Notes: generated by a model from the letters alone, not told the origin. A stretch of 24,376 nucleotides of DNA from JACQXM01 sp964569425 (GCA_964569425.1 CAZMVD010000055.1:1-24376); one strand, 5' to 3'. Shown: positions 7,222 through 14,940, numbered from the stretch's first letter. Made by a program: numbers and translations.

Positions 7222-8064
7222 TCAGGGGTTGGCCCTGGGAACCTGACCGCCGGGGCCGTGCATTTTAGAAGGATGGGGCATGCCGGGCAACCGGTGCGAA
7301 GTGTCCGGCTCATGCCGGCGGTCGTGACCGTTGACACCGCTGATTCGCGTGCGCACCCCGATGCCCAACCCGGCGTGATCCGGTCGATTCGATCCCTTTC
7401 GTTCCGTCGCGATGGGACGATACCGAAACCGATCGCGCGTCACCCGCTTCAATTGTTCTTCCACCGACACCAGTCGCGTGCCCTTCGCCTCCATCAGGCG
7501 CAAGGCCAGATCGGCGGCGCCCGCATCCCAATAGCCGCAGGCATCGACCACCACGGTGGCCAGCTTCTCCCGGGCGCGAAGACCGAGAGCCAGCGCCTTG
7601 ACCGACCCTTCCAGCGTGTTGCCGAACAGTATGTACTCCTCGGCCCTGAGATGTGTAAGGAACTGATCCGCCTTGGGATTGCTCAACAAGTCCGCCGTGC
7701 GCTGACGGAAGATGAGCTGCTGGTATCGATCAAACAGGTCCATGGGCACGCCGAGCGTGTTGTCGAACTCCACCCGCAACGAACAGGGGAACATCGTGAA
7801 CGGCAGCTTGCGCTGGCCGTTGGAGCCATCAATGCAGCAGATCGGGTGGCCGTTCGTGCTGAATTCCGAACGCCGGTGTGAATCGATCGACGAAACGATG
7901 GCCGCGCCGTTGCGCTTGGTCCAGGCGATCATGCGGCGCATCGCGGGAATCAACTGCTCGATGTTCTTGACCGGATCCCCGCCGCCCAGTTCGCAGAAAT
8001 CACGCTGCGTGTTGAGGTCGATCACCACGCAGTCGTAGCTTCTCCCGTTCCTCCGAATGGTCAT
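7222..8064 (-). CDS. Isochorismatase-fold (cysteine hydrolase) protein, probably catalytically altered
   Basis: A 280-aa protein of the isochorismatase superfamily. VVIDLNTQRDF (13-23) carries the conserved Asp at 16, IAWTKRNGAAIVSSIDSH follows as strand and helix, and VVVDACGYWD (171-180) is the conserved strand after the active-site helix. The triad of this family is Asp-Lys-Cys. Here the nucleophile position falls on Ser154 (FGNTLEGSVKALALGL), and the Lys position appears to be Gln121 (LIFRQRTADLL). Residues after about 215 are an Arg/His/Pro-rich tail unlike the family, as if the original stop was lost. The start at ATG 8064 is supported by GGAGG at 8077-8073, eight bases upstream. It heads the leftward gene run and precedes the ferredoxin. 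Planctomycete relatives exist with this layout as I recall, but the substrate is unknown to me. Confidence 0.8.
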   Translation of the reverse strand: MTIRRNGRSYDCVVIDLNTQRDFCELGGGDPVKNIEQLIPAMRRMIAWTKRNGAAIVSSIDSHRRSEFSTNGHPICCIDGSNGQRKLPFTMFPCSLRVEFDNTLGVPMDLFDRYQQLIFRQRTADLLSNPKADQFLTHLRAEEYILFGNTLEGSVKALALGLRAREKLATVVVDACGYWDAGAADLALRLMEAKGTRLVSVEEQLKRVTRDRFRYRPIATERKGSNRPDHAGLGIGVRTRISGVNGHDRRHEPDTSHRLPGMPHPSKMHGPGGQVPRANP

Positions 8065-9032
8065 GCTCCTGCCCTCCGGGAGCGATCACTGCCACTCCAG
8101 TTTAGGGACGACCCATCAGCCATTTCCTGAAGTGAACTGCGATTTCGCTTCTTTCCAAACCAAAATTCCCATCTTCACCGAAGTTCGAAATGCCCAACTT
8201 ACGGCTTGCCACAGTCTATCACGGCTCTTCGACGTTGGCGACAATCTGGCGAGATTTTTTATAACGTCATGTTTAGCAGTGTTTTACATTGCTTGCTGAA
8301 ATATTCTCAACCTGTGAATTGCGTTTTTTCTCGGAACTTCCGCTGACTGCACGATCTCAATGGCAATTTGTGGCGGTTGCACTCGACGCGCATTTCTTGC
8401 CGGTTCGTTTCCGATGCAACGTCGCCCGTAAACACGCAATGGCTTGAGGCGCCGTACGGAACTAATGTCCGGGACGCCTAACAGCGAAGGAGCGACCGAA
8501 CTGGAAACCCGGCATTCGCTCTGGGCATATCCCATCCACATACCGAACAGGTGCTTTCCCGATGAACCGATTCCGCACCCGAGCCAGTCGACGGCGAATA
8601 CCGAATGTAATCAAGTTTATCTGTGGAAAAAGACGATATCGCCAATGATTATCGGACACTCGGTGGACGCTACGATTGCGTCAGTTGAGCGATGACCGTG
8701 CAGATTTTGCCCCGCAGGAAGGGCCTAGGGCGGCTGGTGGCAGGTATTCCAATGGACCGCCATTCCCATGGGCCCGAGGACGCGCGCTGTCCCGTCGGAC
8801 CGGCCTGGATATCCGGAATGGATGACGCGTTTGGAAACGGCAGGGAATCCGACGCTCGGAGCGGCAAACGCGCCGCTCGGCGCCTTGTGCCGAGGCACGC
8901 GCGCGACGCAAGGTCAAAGGCCATTTGGACGATGATCGAAGAAGGCCGCGAATGGAAAACGCGGCGGCCGACCTTTCGCCGGGCGGTAGCGCCCGTCGAA
9001 ACGACGCCAGCAGAATCAGGAGGATTCGCCGC
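8065..9032. other. Intergenic stretch of 968 bp without a supportable gene
   Basis: This separates the leftward nuo cluster from the rightward exported-protein gene. The part from about 8100 to 8330 is clearly more AT-rich than its surroundings (for example TTTTTTATAACG near 8254) and should contain the leftward promoter of the isochorismatase-fold gene; a weak candidate on the minus strand is TTGAGA-N18-TAAAAC near 8280-8310. From 8692 an ATG-initiated frame of 114 codons reaches to a TGA overlapping the next gene's ATG (9033), but its product is Arg/Pro-rich and looks like non-coding sequence read in frame. No tRNA, CRISPR or clear terminator was seen. Confidence 0.5.
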
Positions 9033-9782
9033 ATGAGAACCGTGCGAAAGGCGTTCGCACTGGCAGCGATCGGCTTCGTGTGCTTATCGCCGGCCACATG
9101 CCGGCAAGACCGGCACGCCGAACCGTTTCGCATCGCGAACCTGCGGTTCTGGCCGATGACCGTCGCCGTCGCGCCGGCCATCAACCTGAGCGGCTCCACC
9201 GATTTTGACCGGCTGCGTTTCGCCGACCTGATGGCCAGCGAACTGAGTTACGCCGAGGGAATCTCGGTCGTACCGCTCAGCCGCGTGTTGGGCGTTCTTT
9301 CGGCCCAGGGCAAGGAGGCGATTGAATCGCCGGGCCACGCGGAGGAAGTCGGCCGGCTGGTGGGTGCGGACGCAATCCTGGTTTTTGCGGTGACAGAGTA
9401 TGACCCCTACGATCCGCCGAGCATCGGAATCTCCGCTCAATTGTTCGAAGTGCGGACTCGCGCGGGTATCGGGTCGGTGGGTGCGCATCCCTCTGCTGCC
9501 CCAGGGAATTCCACGGCAACATCCACCGAAGGGACCCTCCCACCCGCTCTCGCCCAGACCGAAAGAGTCTTCGACGCATCGCACGCAGCCGTCTCGAATG
9601 ATATCCAGGCCTTCGCCCGACGGCGCGGTGCCGACGACAGCCCCTTCGGCTGGCGGAAGTACGTGGTCAGCCAGCAGGCTTATATTCGCTATTGCTGCTC
9701 AGCCACCATCCGGGCACTGCTGGGAGGTCCGAGAGTAGCCGGATTCGCAAACGCAGGGGCGCGAACGGTAGGGACACCATGA
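9033..9782 (+). CDS. Predicted exported protein with a CsgG/LpoB-like domain
   Basis: A 249-aa protein starting with ATG at 9033, with a strong AGGAGG site at 9018-9023, nine bases upstream. The N-terminus MRTVRKAFALAAIGFVCLSP is a signal sequence; a Cys at 23 after PAT could be a lipid-anchoring site, although it does not fit a good lipobox. The core MTVAVAPAINLSGSTDFDRL, then ADLMASEL, GISVVPLSRV and GRLVGADAILVFAV is the pattern of CsgG/LpoB/TolB-N-like periplasmic domains, in which a strand 'VAVxPxxN', a helix 'xxxxLxxxL' and 'GADAxLxGxV' recur. TEYDPYDPPSIGISAQLFEV follows. Residues about 145-190 are Ser/Thr/Ala/Pro-rich and likely disordered. The stop overlaps the next start (ATGA), so the two are probably co-translated. 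Likely an envelope assembly or accessory lipoprotein; its partner is unknown. Confidence 0.65.
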   Translation: MRTVRKAFALAAIGFVCLSPATCRQDRHAEPFRIANLRFWPMTVAVAPAINLSGSTDFDRLRFADLMASELSYAEGISVVPLSRVLGVLSAQGKEAIESPGHAEEVGRLVGADAILVFAVTEYDPYDPPSIGISAQLFEVRTRAGIGSVGAHPSAAPGNSTATSTEGTLPPALAQTERVFDASHAAVSNDIQAFARRRGADDSPFGWRKYVVSQQAYIRYCCSATIRALLGGPRVAGFANAGARTVGTP

Positions 9783-9997
9783 GCGTGATTCGGCAACTGT
9801 CTCTGGTTAAAGGAGATGAGCGCTTTATCTTCCGATACCAGAATGGACACGAAGCGGAGGTCATCGATGCGTTCGCTTCGCTGGCCGCAGACAAAGAGAG
9901 CCGTTTCGATTGGTTCGATGCGGCAGTGCTCAGCTATCAAATGGGCCGACGATTGGAGACGGAGCTCGATCAGATCGCCACGGGAATCGAAGGGTAG
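9779..9997 (+). CDS. Conserved small planctomycete-type protein of unknown function
   Basis: A 72-aa protein whose ATG overlaps the stop of the CsgG-like gene by four bases (ATGA). It reads MSVIRQLSLVKGDERFIFRY, then GHEAEVIDAFASLAADKES, FDWFDAAVLSYQMGRRLETE. The last segment, FDWFDAAVLSYQ, is a motif I recall from small uncharacterised planctomycete proteins. It has no signal peptide or membrane segment and is acidic. The tight overlap with the exported-protein gene and the short gap (78 bp) to the recombinase gene suggest one transcript. I cannot assign a function. Confidence 0.75.
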   Translation: MSVIRQLSLVKGDERFIFRYQNGHEAEVIDAFASLAADKESRFDWFDAAVLSYQMGRRLETELDQIATGIEG

Positions 9998-10075
9998 GGT
10001 CGAAGAGTGACCGTCGTCCGGACCTGGGACGCGGCCGGACTAGAAGCTAGGTTTTCGCCGGCGTGATATGCGATC

Positions 10076-11086
10076 ATGACAGAGATTTCCCTTATTGACG
10101 AATTCCTGAACTACCTGAAGTTCGAACGCCATTTCTCCGGTCACACGGCGAAATGTTATGCGGCCGATCTATCGCAGTTCTGTGCGTTTCTTTCCGGCGG
10201 CGCCTCCGCCGCCGTGGCGGCCCTGGGCGGGTCGGGCCACCGTGCCGCACATTCCGGCGGGCGTGCACCGGCCGGCAGCGGCGGAACGGCCAGTGCCGTA
10301 GCGGTGGAACCTGGTGTACAGCAAAGACTGCGCATGGTCGATTCCGACCAGGTCAAGTCCTTCCTGGCATTCTTGAGCACGCAAAGCTATTCCAAGTCGA
10401 CCATTGCGCGAAAGCTGGCCACCCTCCGCAGCTTCTACAAGTTCTGCCTGCGGCGCGGGTATGTGCAGAGCCATCCGCTGGCGGCGATCAAGACTCCGAA
10501 ACAGGAAAAACGCCTCCCCAAGTTCCTGGAGCTCGAACAGATCACCAAGTTGCTTGCCACGCCGGATGACGGCTCGTTGTTGGGCGCGCGCGACCGCGCC
10601 ATGCTCGAAGTGCTCTTCTCCACCGGCGTCCGCGTGAGCGAACTGGTGGACCTCAATTTCTCCGACGTGGATTTCACGGGCCACGTGATTCGGGTGCGCG
10701 GAAAAGGCAAGAAGCAGCGCACCACGCCGATCGGGCAGACGGCCATCACGGCGCTCCAGCGATACCTCGATTTGCGCGCCAAAGACCCGCGGCCCGCCCG
10801 GTTCCACCAGGAAGCGTTGTTTGTCAACAAGCACGGACAGCGGCTGAGCACACGCAGCGTTCGCCGCAAGCTGGATAAGTACCTGGTGCAATGCGGTCTC
10901 GACCCGTCCATCAGCCCGCATACCCTGCGGCACAGCTTTGCCACGCACATGCTCAACAACGGCGCCGACCTGCGCAGCGTTCAGGAGTTGCTGGGACACC
11001 AGTCGATATCCACGACCCAGATTTACACACACCTGACCACGCCGCGGCTCAAAGCCGTTTACGACGAAGCCCACCCCCGGGCCTGA
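10076..11086 (+). CDS. xerC: Xer-type tyrosine recombinase with an N-terminal insertion
   Basis: A 336-aa site-specific recombinase of the XerC/XerD family, which resolves chromosome dimers at dif. All catalytic residues are visible: R186 (TGVRVSEL), K210 (RGKGKKQR), H282 and R285 (PHTLRHSF), H308 (LLGHQS) and the nucleophile Y317 (TQIYTH). The N-terminal SAM-like DNA-binding domain (FLNYLKFERHFSGHTAKCYAADLSQF, then FLAFLSTQSYSKSTIARKLATLRSF) is split by a Gly/Ala/Ser-rich insertion at about 41-88, making the protein longer than the usual 295-305 aa. XerC and XerD cannot be separated with confidence from sequence alone. No strong ribosome binding site precedes the ATG at 10076. Neighbours do not suggest an integron or prophage, so a housekeeping role is most likely. 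Confidence 0.93.
   Translation: MTEISLIDEFLNYLKFERHFSGHTAKCYAADLSQFCAFLSGGASAAVAALGGSGHRAAHSGGRAPAGSGGTASAVAVEPGVQQRLRMVDSDQVKSFLAFLSTQSYSKSTIARKLATLRSFYKFCLRRGYVQSHPLAAIKTPKQEKRLPKFLELEQITKLLATPDDGSLLGARDRAMLEVLFSTGVRVSELVDLNFSDVDFTGHVIRVRGKGKKQRTTPIGQTAITALQRYLDLRAKDPRPARFHQEALFVNKHGQRLSTRSVRRKLDKYLVQCGLDPSISPHTLRHSFATHMLNNGADLRSVQELLGHQSISTTQIYTHLTTPRLKAVYDEAHPRA
10195..10214. repeat. Perfect 8-bp-stem GC hairpin inside the Xer insertion
   Basis: CGGCGGCG at 10195-10202 and CGCCGCCG at 10207-10214 are exact inverted repeats around the four-base loop CCTC. They lie at the start of the coding stretch for the Gly/Ala-rich insertion, which reads as in-frame codons throughout. The hairpin may be only a by-product of GGC/GCC codon use, or the trace of how the insertion arose. 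Confidence 0.6.
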
Positions 11087-11413
11087 TCCATCCGCGCACC
11101 GGCACCGTCGGTCGCGGGTTGTTTCACTGCGCCAGTCGATCCGCCGGTTGCGCCCACGGCTCACGGGGCGCTTTCTCGTTTGTCTCCATAGATCTCGCCA
11201 GACTTCGCGCGGCAGACCCAATACCCCTAATCGACGCCTTCGCCAGTTCCCAAGGCAAGAGAAGGTCCGCACCACTCCCGACGCCAGGCGACCCGAATCG
11301 CCGGCTCGACGCTTGGCGACCCGACCAATCCGGGGCATGCTGCCATTCACACGGCGTGCGGACTGTTTCTCCGTCCCGAGCCCCGCAGCCCGCTAAACGG
11401 CCGGCCATCCGGT
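11087..11413. other. Intergenic region between the recombinase and the FHA gene
   Basis: No reading frame in this stretch gives a convincing protein on either strand. Translations are Arg/Pro/Ser-rich and lack recognisable motifs. A weak inverted repeat (ACCG...CGGT near 11119-11133) follows the recombinase stop, but without a T-tract it is not a convincing terminator. The right-hand edge leads into the promoter described separately. Confidence 0.45.
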
Positions 11414-11442
11414 TTGAAGGGCGTCCGTGAACCTTGTATAGT
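11414..11442 (+). promoter_or_regulatory. Sigma70-like promoter upstream of the FHA-domain gene
   Basis: TTGAAG at 11414-11419 and TATAGT at 11437-11442 are separated by exactly 17 bp. Each box matches four or five of six consensus bases at optimal spacing. Transcription would start near 11449, leaving a leader of about 87 bases before the ATG at 11536. The leader includes the GGAGG at 11517-11521, 14 bases before the start. The two genes at 11536 and 12090 are likely transcribed from here. Confidence 0.7.
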
Positions 11443-11535
11443 AAAGAAGGAACCGCGGGGAAGGCTCGCGGTGGCTTCCGCAATTGGACGGGAATCCTGC
11501 GGCGGCAGGCCCCGGCGGAGGGATAACAGGCATCC

Positions 11536-12030
11536 ATGTCAGTCAAGCTGGTGATGTTTCGAGAAGACGGCACCCGGCGAGATTTCACGCTGTTGCCGGG
11601 CGTATCCGTCATCGGACGCAAGGACGACTGCGCCATACGCATTCCCCTGGCCGAGGTATCCAGACACCATTGCGAAGTGCGCGTGGAAGGGGACACGGCG
11701 TTGCTGCACGACCTGGGTGCCGCGAACGGCACCTACCTGAACCGGCGGCGAATCGAAGAGGAAACGCTCGAACCGGGTGATTCGATCAAGGTCGGGCCGG
11801 TGATGTTCCTGGTGCAGATCAACGGCGAACCGAGCGACCGCGAAATACTCGAGCATCGTACCAAGGCCCTTAACCAACAGTCGGCTTCAGGACGCTCCCC
11901 GGGCGTGACCACGTCGAAACATGTGTACATGTCCGACGATGAAGTCGATCCGATCGCGGCGCTCGAAGCGCTCGCCTCCAGCGCCGATCAGACGGCTATC
12001 CACCCGGAAGAGCCGGACGAAGAGCCATAG
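11536..12030 (+). CDS. FHA-domain protein
   Basis: A 164-aa protein with one forkhead-associated domain, which binds phosphothreonine peptides. The FHA signature is complete: GR at 27-28 (SVIGRKDDC), the S42-R43-H44-H45 motif (VSRHHCEV) and N64-G65 (GAANGTYLN), followed by the closing strands (LEPGDSIKVGPVMFLV). The rest, from about 95, is polar and acidic, with no second domain; it ends in a Glu/Pro-rich tail. There is no signal peptide or membrane segment, so it is probably cytosolic and takes part in Ser/Thr kinase signalling, although no kinase is visible in the window. The gene follows a strong-looking promoter and is 59 bp before a single-pass membrane-protein gene. Confidence 0.92.
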   Translation: MSVKLVMFREDGTRRDFTLLPGVSVIGRKDDCAIRIPLAEVSRHHCEVRVEGDTALLHDLGAANGTYLNRRRIEEETLEPGDSIKVGPVMFLVQINGEPSDREILEHRTKALNQQSASGRSPGVTTSKHVYMSDDEVDPIAALEALASSADQTAIHPEEPDEEP

Positions 12031-12089
12031 TACCGTATCGCAAGTACGCCAGGGGTCTGGTGCGCGCCCCTCGAGTCTTGACCTGAAAG

Positions 12090-12599
12090 ATGATGATCGG
12101 CGTGGAAACGAGATCCGACACGAGTGCCGTTCCCGCCACGCGGCGACGAGAACCGCTGGGGCGCCGCTTGCTATGGTTGCTTCTCGCCACGGTCGCACTG
12201 GTCGCGTTCATTCTGATGTTGGGCGACAGTCGACGCCGCAGTGTAGCCATGGTCCGTGCGGCAGAGTACATCAACCTGCTGCAATCTCGCCTGGGACCGG
12301 GGCGCTCCCTTCCACTCAATCTGGCATTCGAACCCGACGTCCCGGCCACCTCCAGACCGTTGCGCTTCACCTGGCTGAGTCGCGAAGAAGCGGAGTCGTT
12401 GCGCCAGAACGCAGAACCGGTGCTGGTGGCACAAACGGCCCCGATTCGCTGTCATCTGCAGCGCAACGGCCGCGCGGTCATCGTCTTTACGAACGGCGAT
12501 TTTCGCGCGGAGTGGTTAACGCTTCCCGAGTTTGACCGGCTCCATGCGGCACAACAAGCGCGGCTGGGCTCAGCGAATTCCCCAACCGCCGCACCTTGA
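12090..12599 (+). CDS. Single-pass membrane protein of unknown function
   Basis: A 169-aa protein with a basic N-terminal segment (ATRRREPLGRR) followed by one membrane helix at about 27-45 (LLWLLLATVALVAFILMLG), then RRR. This predicts type II topology with the C-terminal part outside the cytoplasm. The outer part has FTWLSREEAESLRQN and AVIVFTNGDFRAEWL, and a hydrophilic Ala/Ser/Pro tail. I recognise no family. It is the second gene after the FHA protein in the same orientation, so it could be a membrane partner of that protein. It ends 56 bp before the convergent helicase gene. Confidence 0.65.
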   Translation: MMIGVETRSDTSAVPATRRREPLGRRLLWLLLATVALVAFILMLGDSRRRSVAMVRAAEYINLLQSRLGPGRSLPLNLAFEPDVPATSRPLRFTWLSREEAESLRQNAEPVLVAQTAPIRCHLQRNGRAVIVFTNGDFRAEWLTLPEFDRLHAAQQARLGSANSPTAAP

Positions 12600-12655
12600 A
12601 TCTCGACCCGGGCGCTCGTGTCCGGCTTCGGCAGCCCCGGGGCGGCTTCACCTGT

Positions 12656-14836
12656 TCATGCCTCCAGCAATCTGCGTGACTCCGCTTCCGACGCCAGGAA
12701 GCGATCGGTGTAACGTGGGTCGACTCGCTGACACACCGACGTACACAACTCCCCGATCTGCCCATAGTCCGGATCGCCGCCCGAAAGCGTGAGAAACTCC
12801 CCGGCCAGGATGGTCAGACGCAGCAGGTGCCGCAGGACCAGCCCCTCGTTCTTCTCAAGGTTGCGCCCTTTGACGAACTTGTAGAAGTCCCCCTCCGTCT
12901 CCTGGATCCCCCCCGCCACCCATTGCGGCTGCATGGGTACGAACTCCGGTGACGCCAGCTTGGCATCAAACAGCGCCTTGAGCATCTCCGGGAATGTCAT
13001 CTTCTTCGGCTCCTCCGCTTCGCCGTCCCCGGACCCGTACTCGTCCTCCTCATCGGGTGCGAGCTTGAAGCCGCCCTCCGCGTGCACCAGCACCACGCCC
13101 ATTTGCAGCAGCGTCGGCTCGAGCACCTGCGTCTGGAATGGCCCCGGCGCCAGGTCGGGAAGACGCACGCCGCGCTGCACCGCCGGCGGCAGCGGCAACA
13201 CCGACTCCAGCGCCTGCAGTTTCTCCTCCAGACTGCCGCGTACCAGGTGCGCACACAGAAAATCCCCGTACAGCGGGTCCACGCTGCGAAACGTCAACAG
13301 CCGCCGCACCGTGTCACGAATCACAACCTCGTCCGCCCCCGGCTGGTATTCCACAAACCCGAAAGCGGCCAGGTTGGTCAGCATGTGTTCAAGCTGATCC
13401 TGGAATTTCTTGATGCCCTCCGCGGTCTGGAATCGCTTTCCCAGGAAGTTCCGCACGCCCTGCAATTCACCGGTCTTGAGTAACAGGAAAATCAGCACCT
13501 GGTAGGGGATCATCGAACGGCTCACTAGGTTGGCCGGCCCCGCCTTGATCAGCGTGTGGAACTGCCCCTCCGTCCAGTACTGCTCCGTCTTGCGCCGCGT
13601 GGGCCGCTTGCGCTCCAGCTCCTTTCGCGCCCGCATGATTCCCGGGTCCTTGGAGTTCGCATCAATCTGCTCGTACTTTCTTTTCCATTTCTCGATCCGC
13701 GCATCGTCCTCGTGCCCCAAAGCAAACACGTACCCTCTCGCATCAAACTGCGGGCGCCCGGCGCGCCCGAACATCTGGTGCGCCGCGGACGGCGGAATCA
13801 ACTTCATTTCCCGCGGCTTGCCCTTGAGCAACGTGCTGAGCACCACCGACCGCGCCGGTAGATTGATGCCCGCGGCCAGTGTTTCGGTGCAAATGACAAA
13901 CGGGATGAGCTTCTTGTGGAAGAGGTTTTCCACGATTTCCTTGTATTTGGGCAGCACGCCCGCATGGTGCACGCCCACGCCGCGGAGCAGCATCTGTCGC
14001 AGTTTCGGGCCCACACCGTCGCGAAAGGCCTCTGGATCGACGAGCTGTTCAATTTCCGCGCGGGCTGAGGCACCGATCAGCGTTACGCCCTTGATTTTCT
14101 CGGCGACTTCCCAGCACTCGTCACGGTTGAAGCAGAAGACCAGCGCCGGCACGCGGCTGTCGGAGTCGTTGTGGGCAAGCATGGCGGGAAGCTGCTCGAC
14201 CAGCAGCTTGTCGCCGACCCACTGAAACTCCAGCGGCACGCGCCGCTCGTCACTCCGCACCAGCGATAGCTTGCGATCGTGCTGCTCGCGCAGCCAGCGC
14301 AGGAAGTCCAACGCGTTGCCCACCGTCGCCGAAAGCAGCATCAGCCGCACGTGCGCCGGCAGCAGCACCAGCGACAGCTCCCACACAATCCCCCGGTCAA
14401 AGTCGTTGAAGTAATGGAACTCGTCCATCACCACCGCGCGGGTGTCGGCCATGTCCTCCACGCCGCCCACCAGGTGGTTGAGCAGGATCTCCGCCACCAC
14501 CACCCGCACCCGGGCATCCGGATTTACGCGCCGATTCCCGGTAATCAGACCGATGGCGTCGCGCGGAAAGCCCCAGCCCTCCGCCCGGTCCTGAAACTCG
14601 CGGAACTTCTGATCGGTCAGCGCAATGAGCGGCGTGGTGTAATACAGCCGCTGCCCGGTGTGGAGCGCCTCAAAGATGGCCGCCTCGGCGATGAGCGTTT
14701 TGCCCATGCCCGTCGGGGCGGAAACCAGCACGCCCCCCTCCGACGAAAACCACGCCAGCAGCGCCTCTTCTTGAACCGGATACAGGTCGTAGGTGAGCGT
14801 ATCCAGGAATCGGTCACAAAGTTCTTCGCGGTTCAT
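12656..14836 (-). CDS. Ski2-like DEAD/H-box helicase
   Basis: A 726-aa superfamily 2 helicase. Motifs in order: Walker A APTGMGKT (40-47), Ia TTPLIALTDQKF (67-78), II DEFH (138-141), III SAT (169-171), IV ALVFCFNRD (231-239), GVHHAGVLP (288-296), V TETLAAGINLP (317-327) and VI HQMFGRAGRPQFD (353-365). HHAGVLP and GRAGRPQFD are hallmarks of the Ski2/Mtr4/Hel308 group. About 360 residues follow, with an acidic stretch (DEEDEYGSGDGEAEEP) near 580-600 and a helical C-terminus. The role may be RNA unwinding or DNA repair. ATG at 14836 gives MNREELCDRFL directly before the motif Q-like region; an in-frame alternative at 14926 adds Arg-rich sequence without conservation. The gene appears to stand alone, convergent with the preceding pair. 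Confidence 0.93.
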   Translation of the reverse strand: MNREELCDRFLDTLTYDLYPVQEEALLAWFSSEGGVLVSAPTGMGKTLIAEAAIFEALHTGQRLYYTTPLIALTDQKFREFQDRAEGWGFPRDAIGLITGNRRVNPDARVRVVVAEILLNHLVGGVEDMADTRAVVMDEFHYFNDFDRGIVWELSLVLLPAHVRLMLLSATVGNALDFLRWLREQHDRKLSLVRSDERRVPLEFQWVGDKLLVEQLPAMLAHNDSDSRVPALVFCFNRDECWEVAEKIKGVTLIGASARAEIEQLVDPEAFRDGVGPKLRQMLLRGVGVHHAGVLPKYKEIVENLFHKKLIPFVICTETLAAGINLPARSVVLSTLLKGKPREMKLIPPSAAHQMFGRAGRPQFDARGYVFALGHEDDARIEKWKRKYEQIDANSKDPGIMRARKELERKRPTRRKTEQYWTEGQFHTLIKAGPANLVSRSMIPYQVLIFLLLKTGELQGVRNFLGKRFQTAEGIKKFQDQLEHMLTNLAAFGFVEYQPGADEVVIRDTVRRLLTFRSVDPLYGDFLCAHLVRGSLEEKLQALESVLPLPPAVQRGVRLPDLAPGPFQTQVLEPTLLQMGVVLVHAEGGFKLAPDEEDEYGSGDGEAEEPKKMTFPEMLKALFDAKLASPEFVPMQPQWVAGGIQETEGDFYKFVKGRNLEKNEGLVLRHLLRLTILAGEFLTLSGGDPDYGQIGELCTSVCQRVDPRYTDRFLASEAESRRLLEA

Positions 14837-14902
14837 GCGCCGCAGAATAGTGCCGTATTCCGTTTGTGGGTAGCGCTGCGCTCGAGCCCGCGCAATGCCG
14901 CA

Positions 14903-14940
14903 CTTCGCGCGCGAAGCTTTTCGCACGCCGGCGAGCGTGC
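14903..14940. other. Two adjacent hairpins between the M16 peptidase and helicase genes
   Basis: CTTCGCGCGCGAAG at 14903-14916 is a perfect 14-bp palindrome, followed on the plus strand by CTTTT. Next to it, GCACGC at 14923-14928 pairs with GCGTGC at 14935-14940 around a six-base loop. They lie 36 bp beyond the stop of the leftward M16 gene and 67 bp before the helicase start. They could end M16 transcription or be a protein-binding palindrome, but for leftward transcription there is no T-run after either stem, so the terminator reading is weak. Confidence 0.4.

Noticed and set aside
8692..9036. A 114-codon frame from ATG 8692 whose TGA overlaps the start of the CsgG-like gene
   Set aside because: The overlap is suggestive but the product is Arg/Pro-rich with no recognisable features, and the AGGAGG at 9018 suffices for the downstream gene.
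8681..9037. Minus-strand frame starting MRRILLILLASF, resembling a signal peptide
   Set aside because: After the hydrophobic start the sequence is Arg/Ser/Pro-rich and it runs antisense to the leader of a better-supported gene.
12634..12643. GCCCCGGGGC palindrome between the two convergent genes, as a bidirectional terminator
   Set aside because: Ten bases with no loop cannot form a stable hairpin by themselves and there is no T-tract; such words occur by chance at this GC content.
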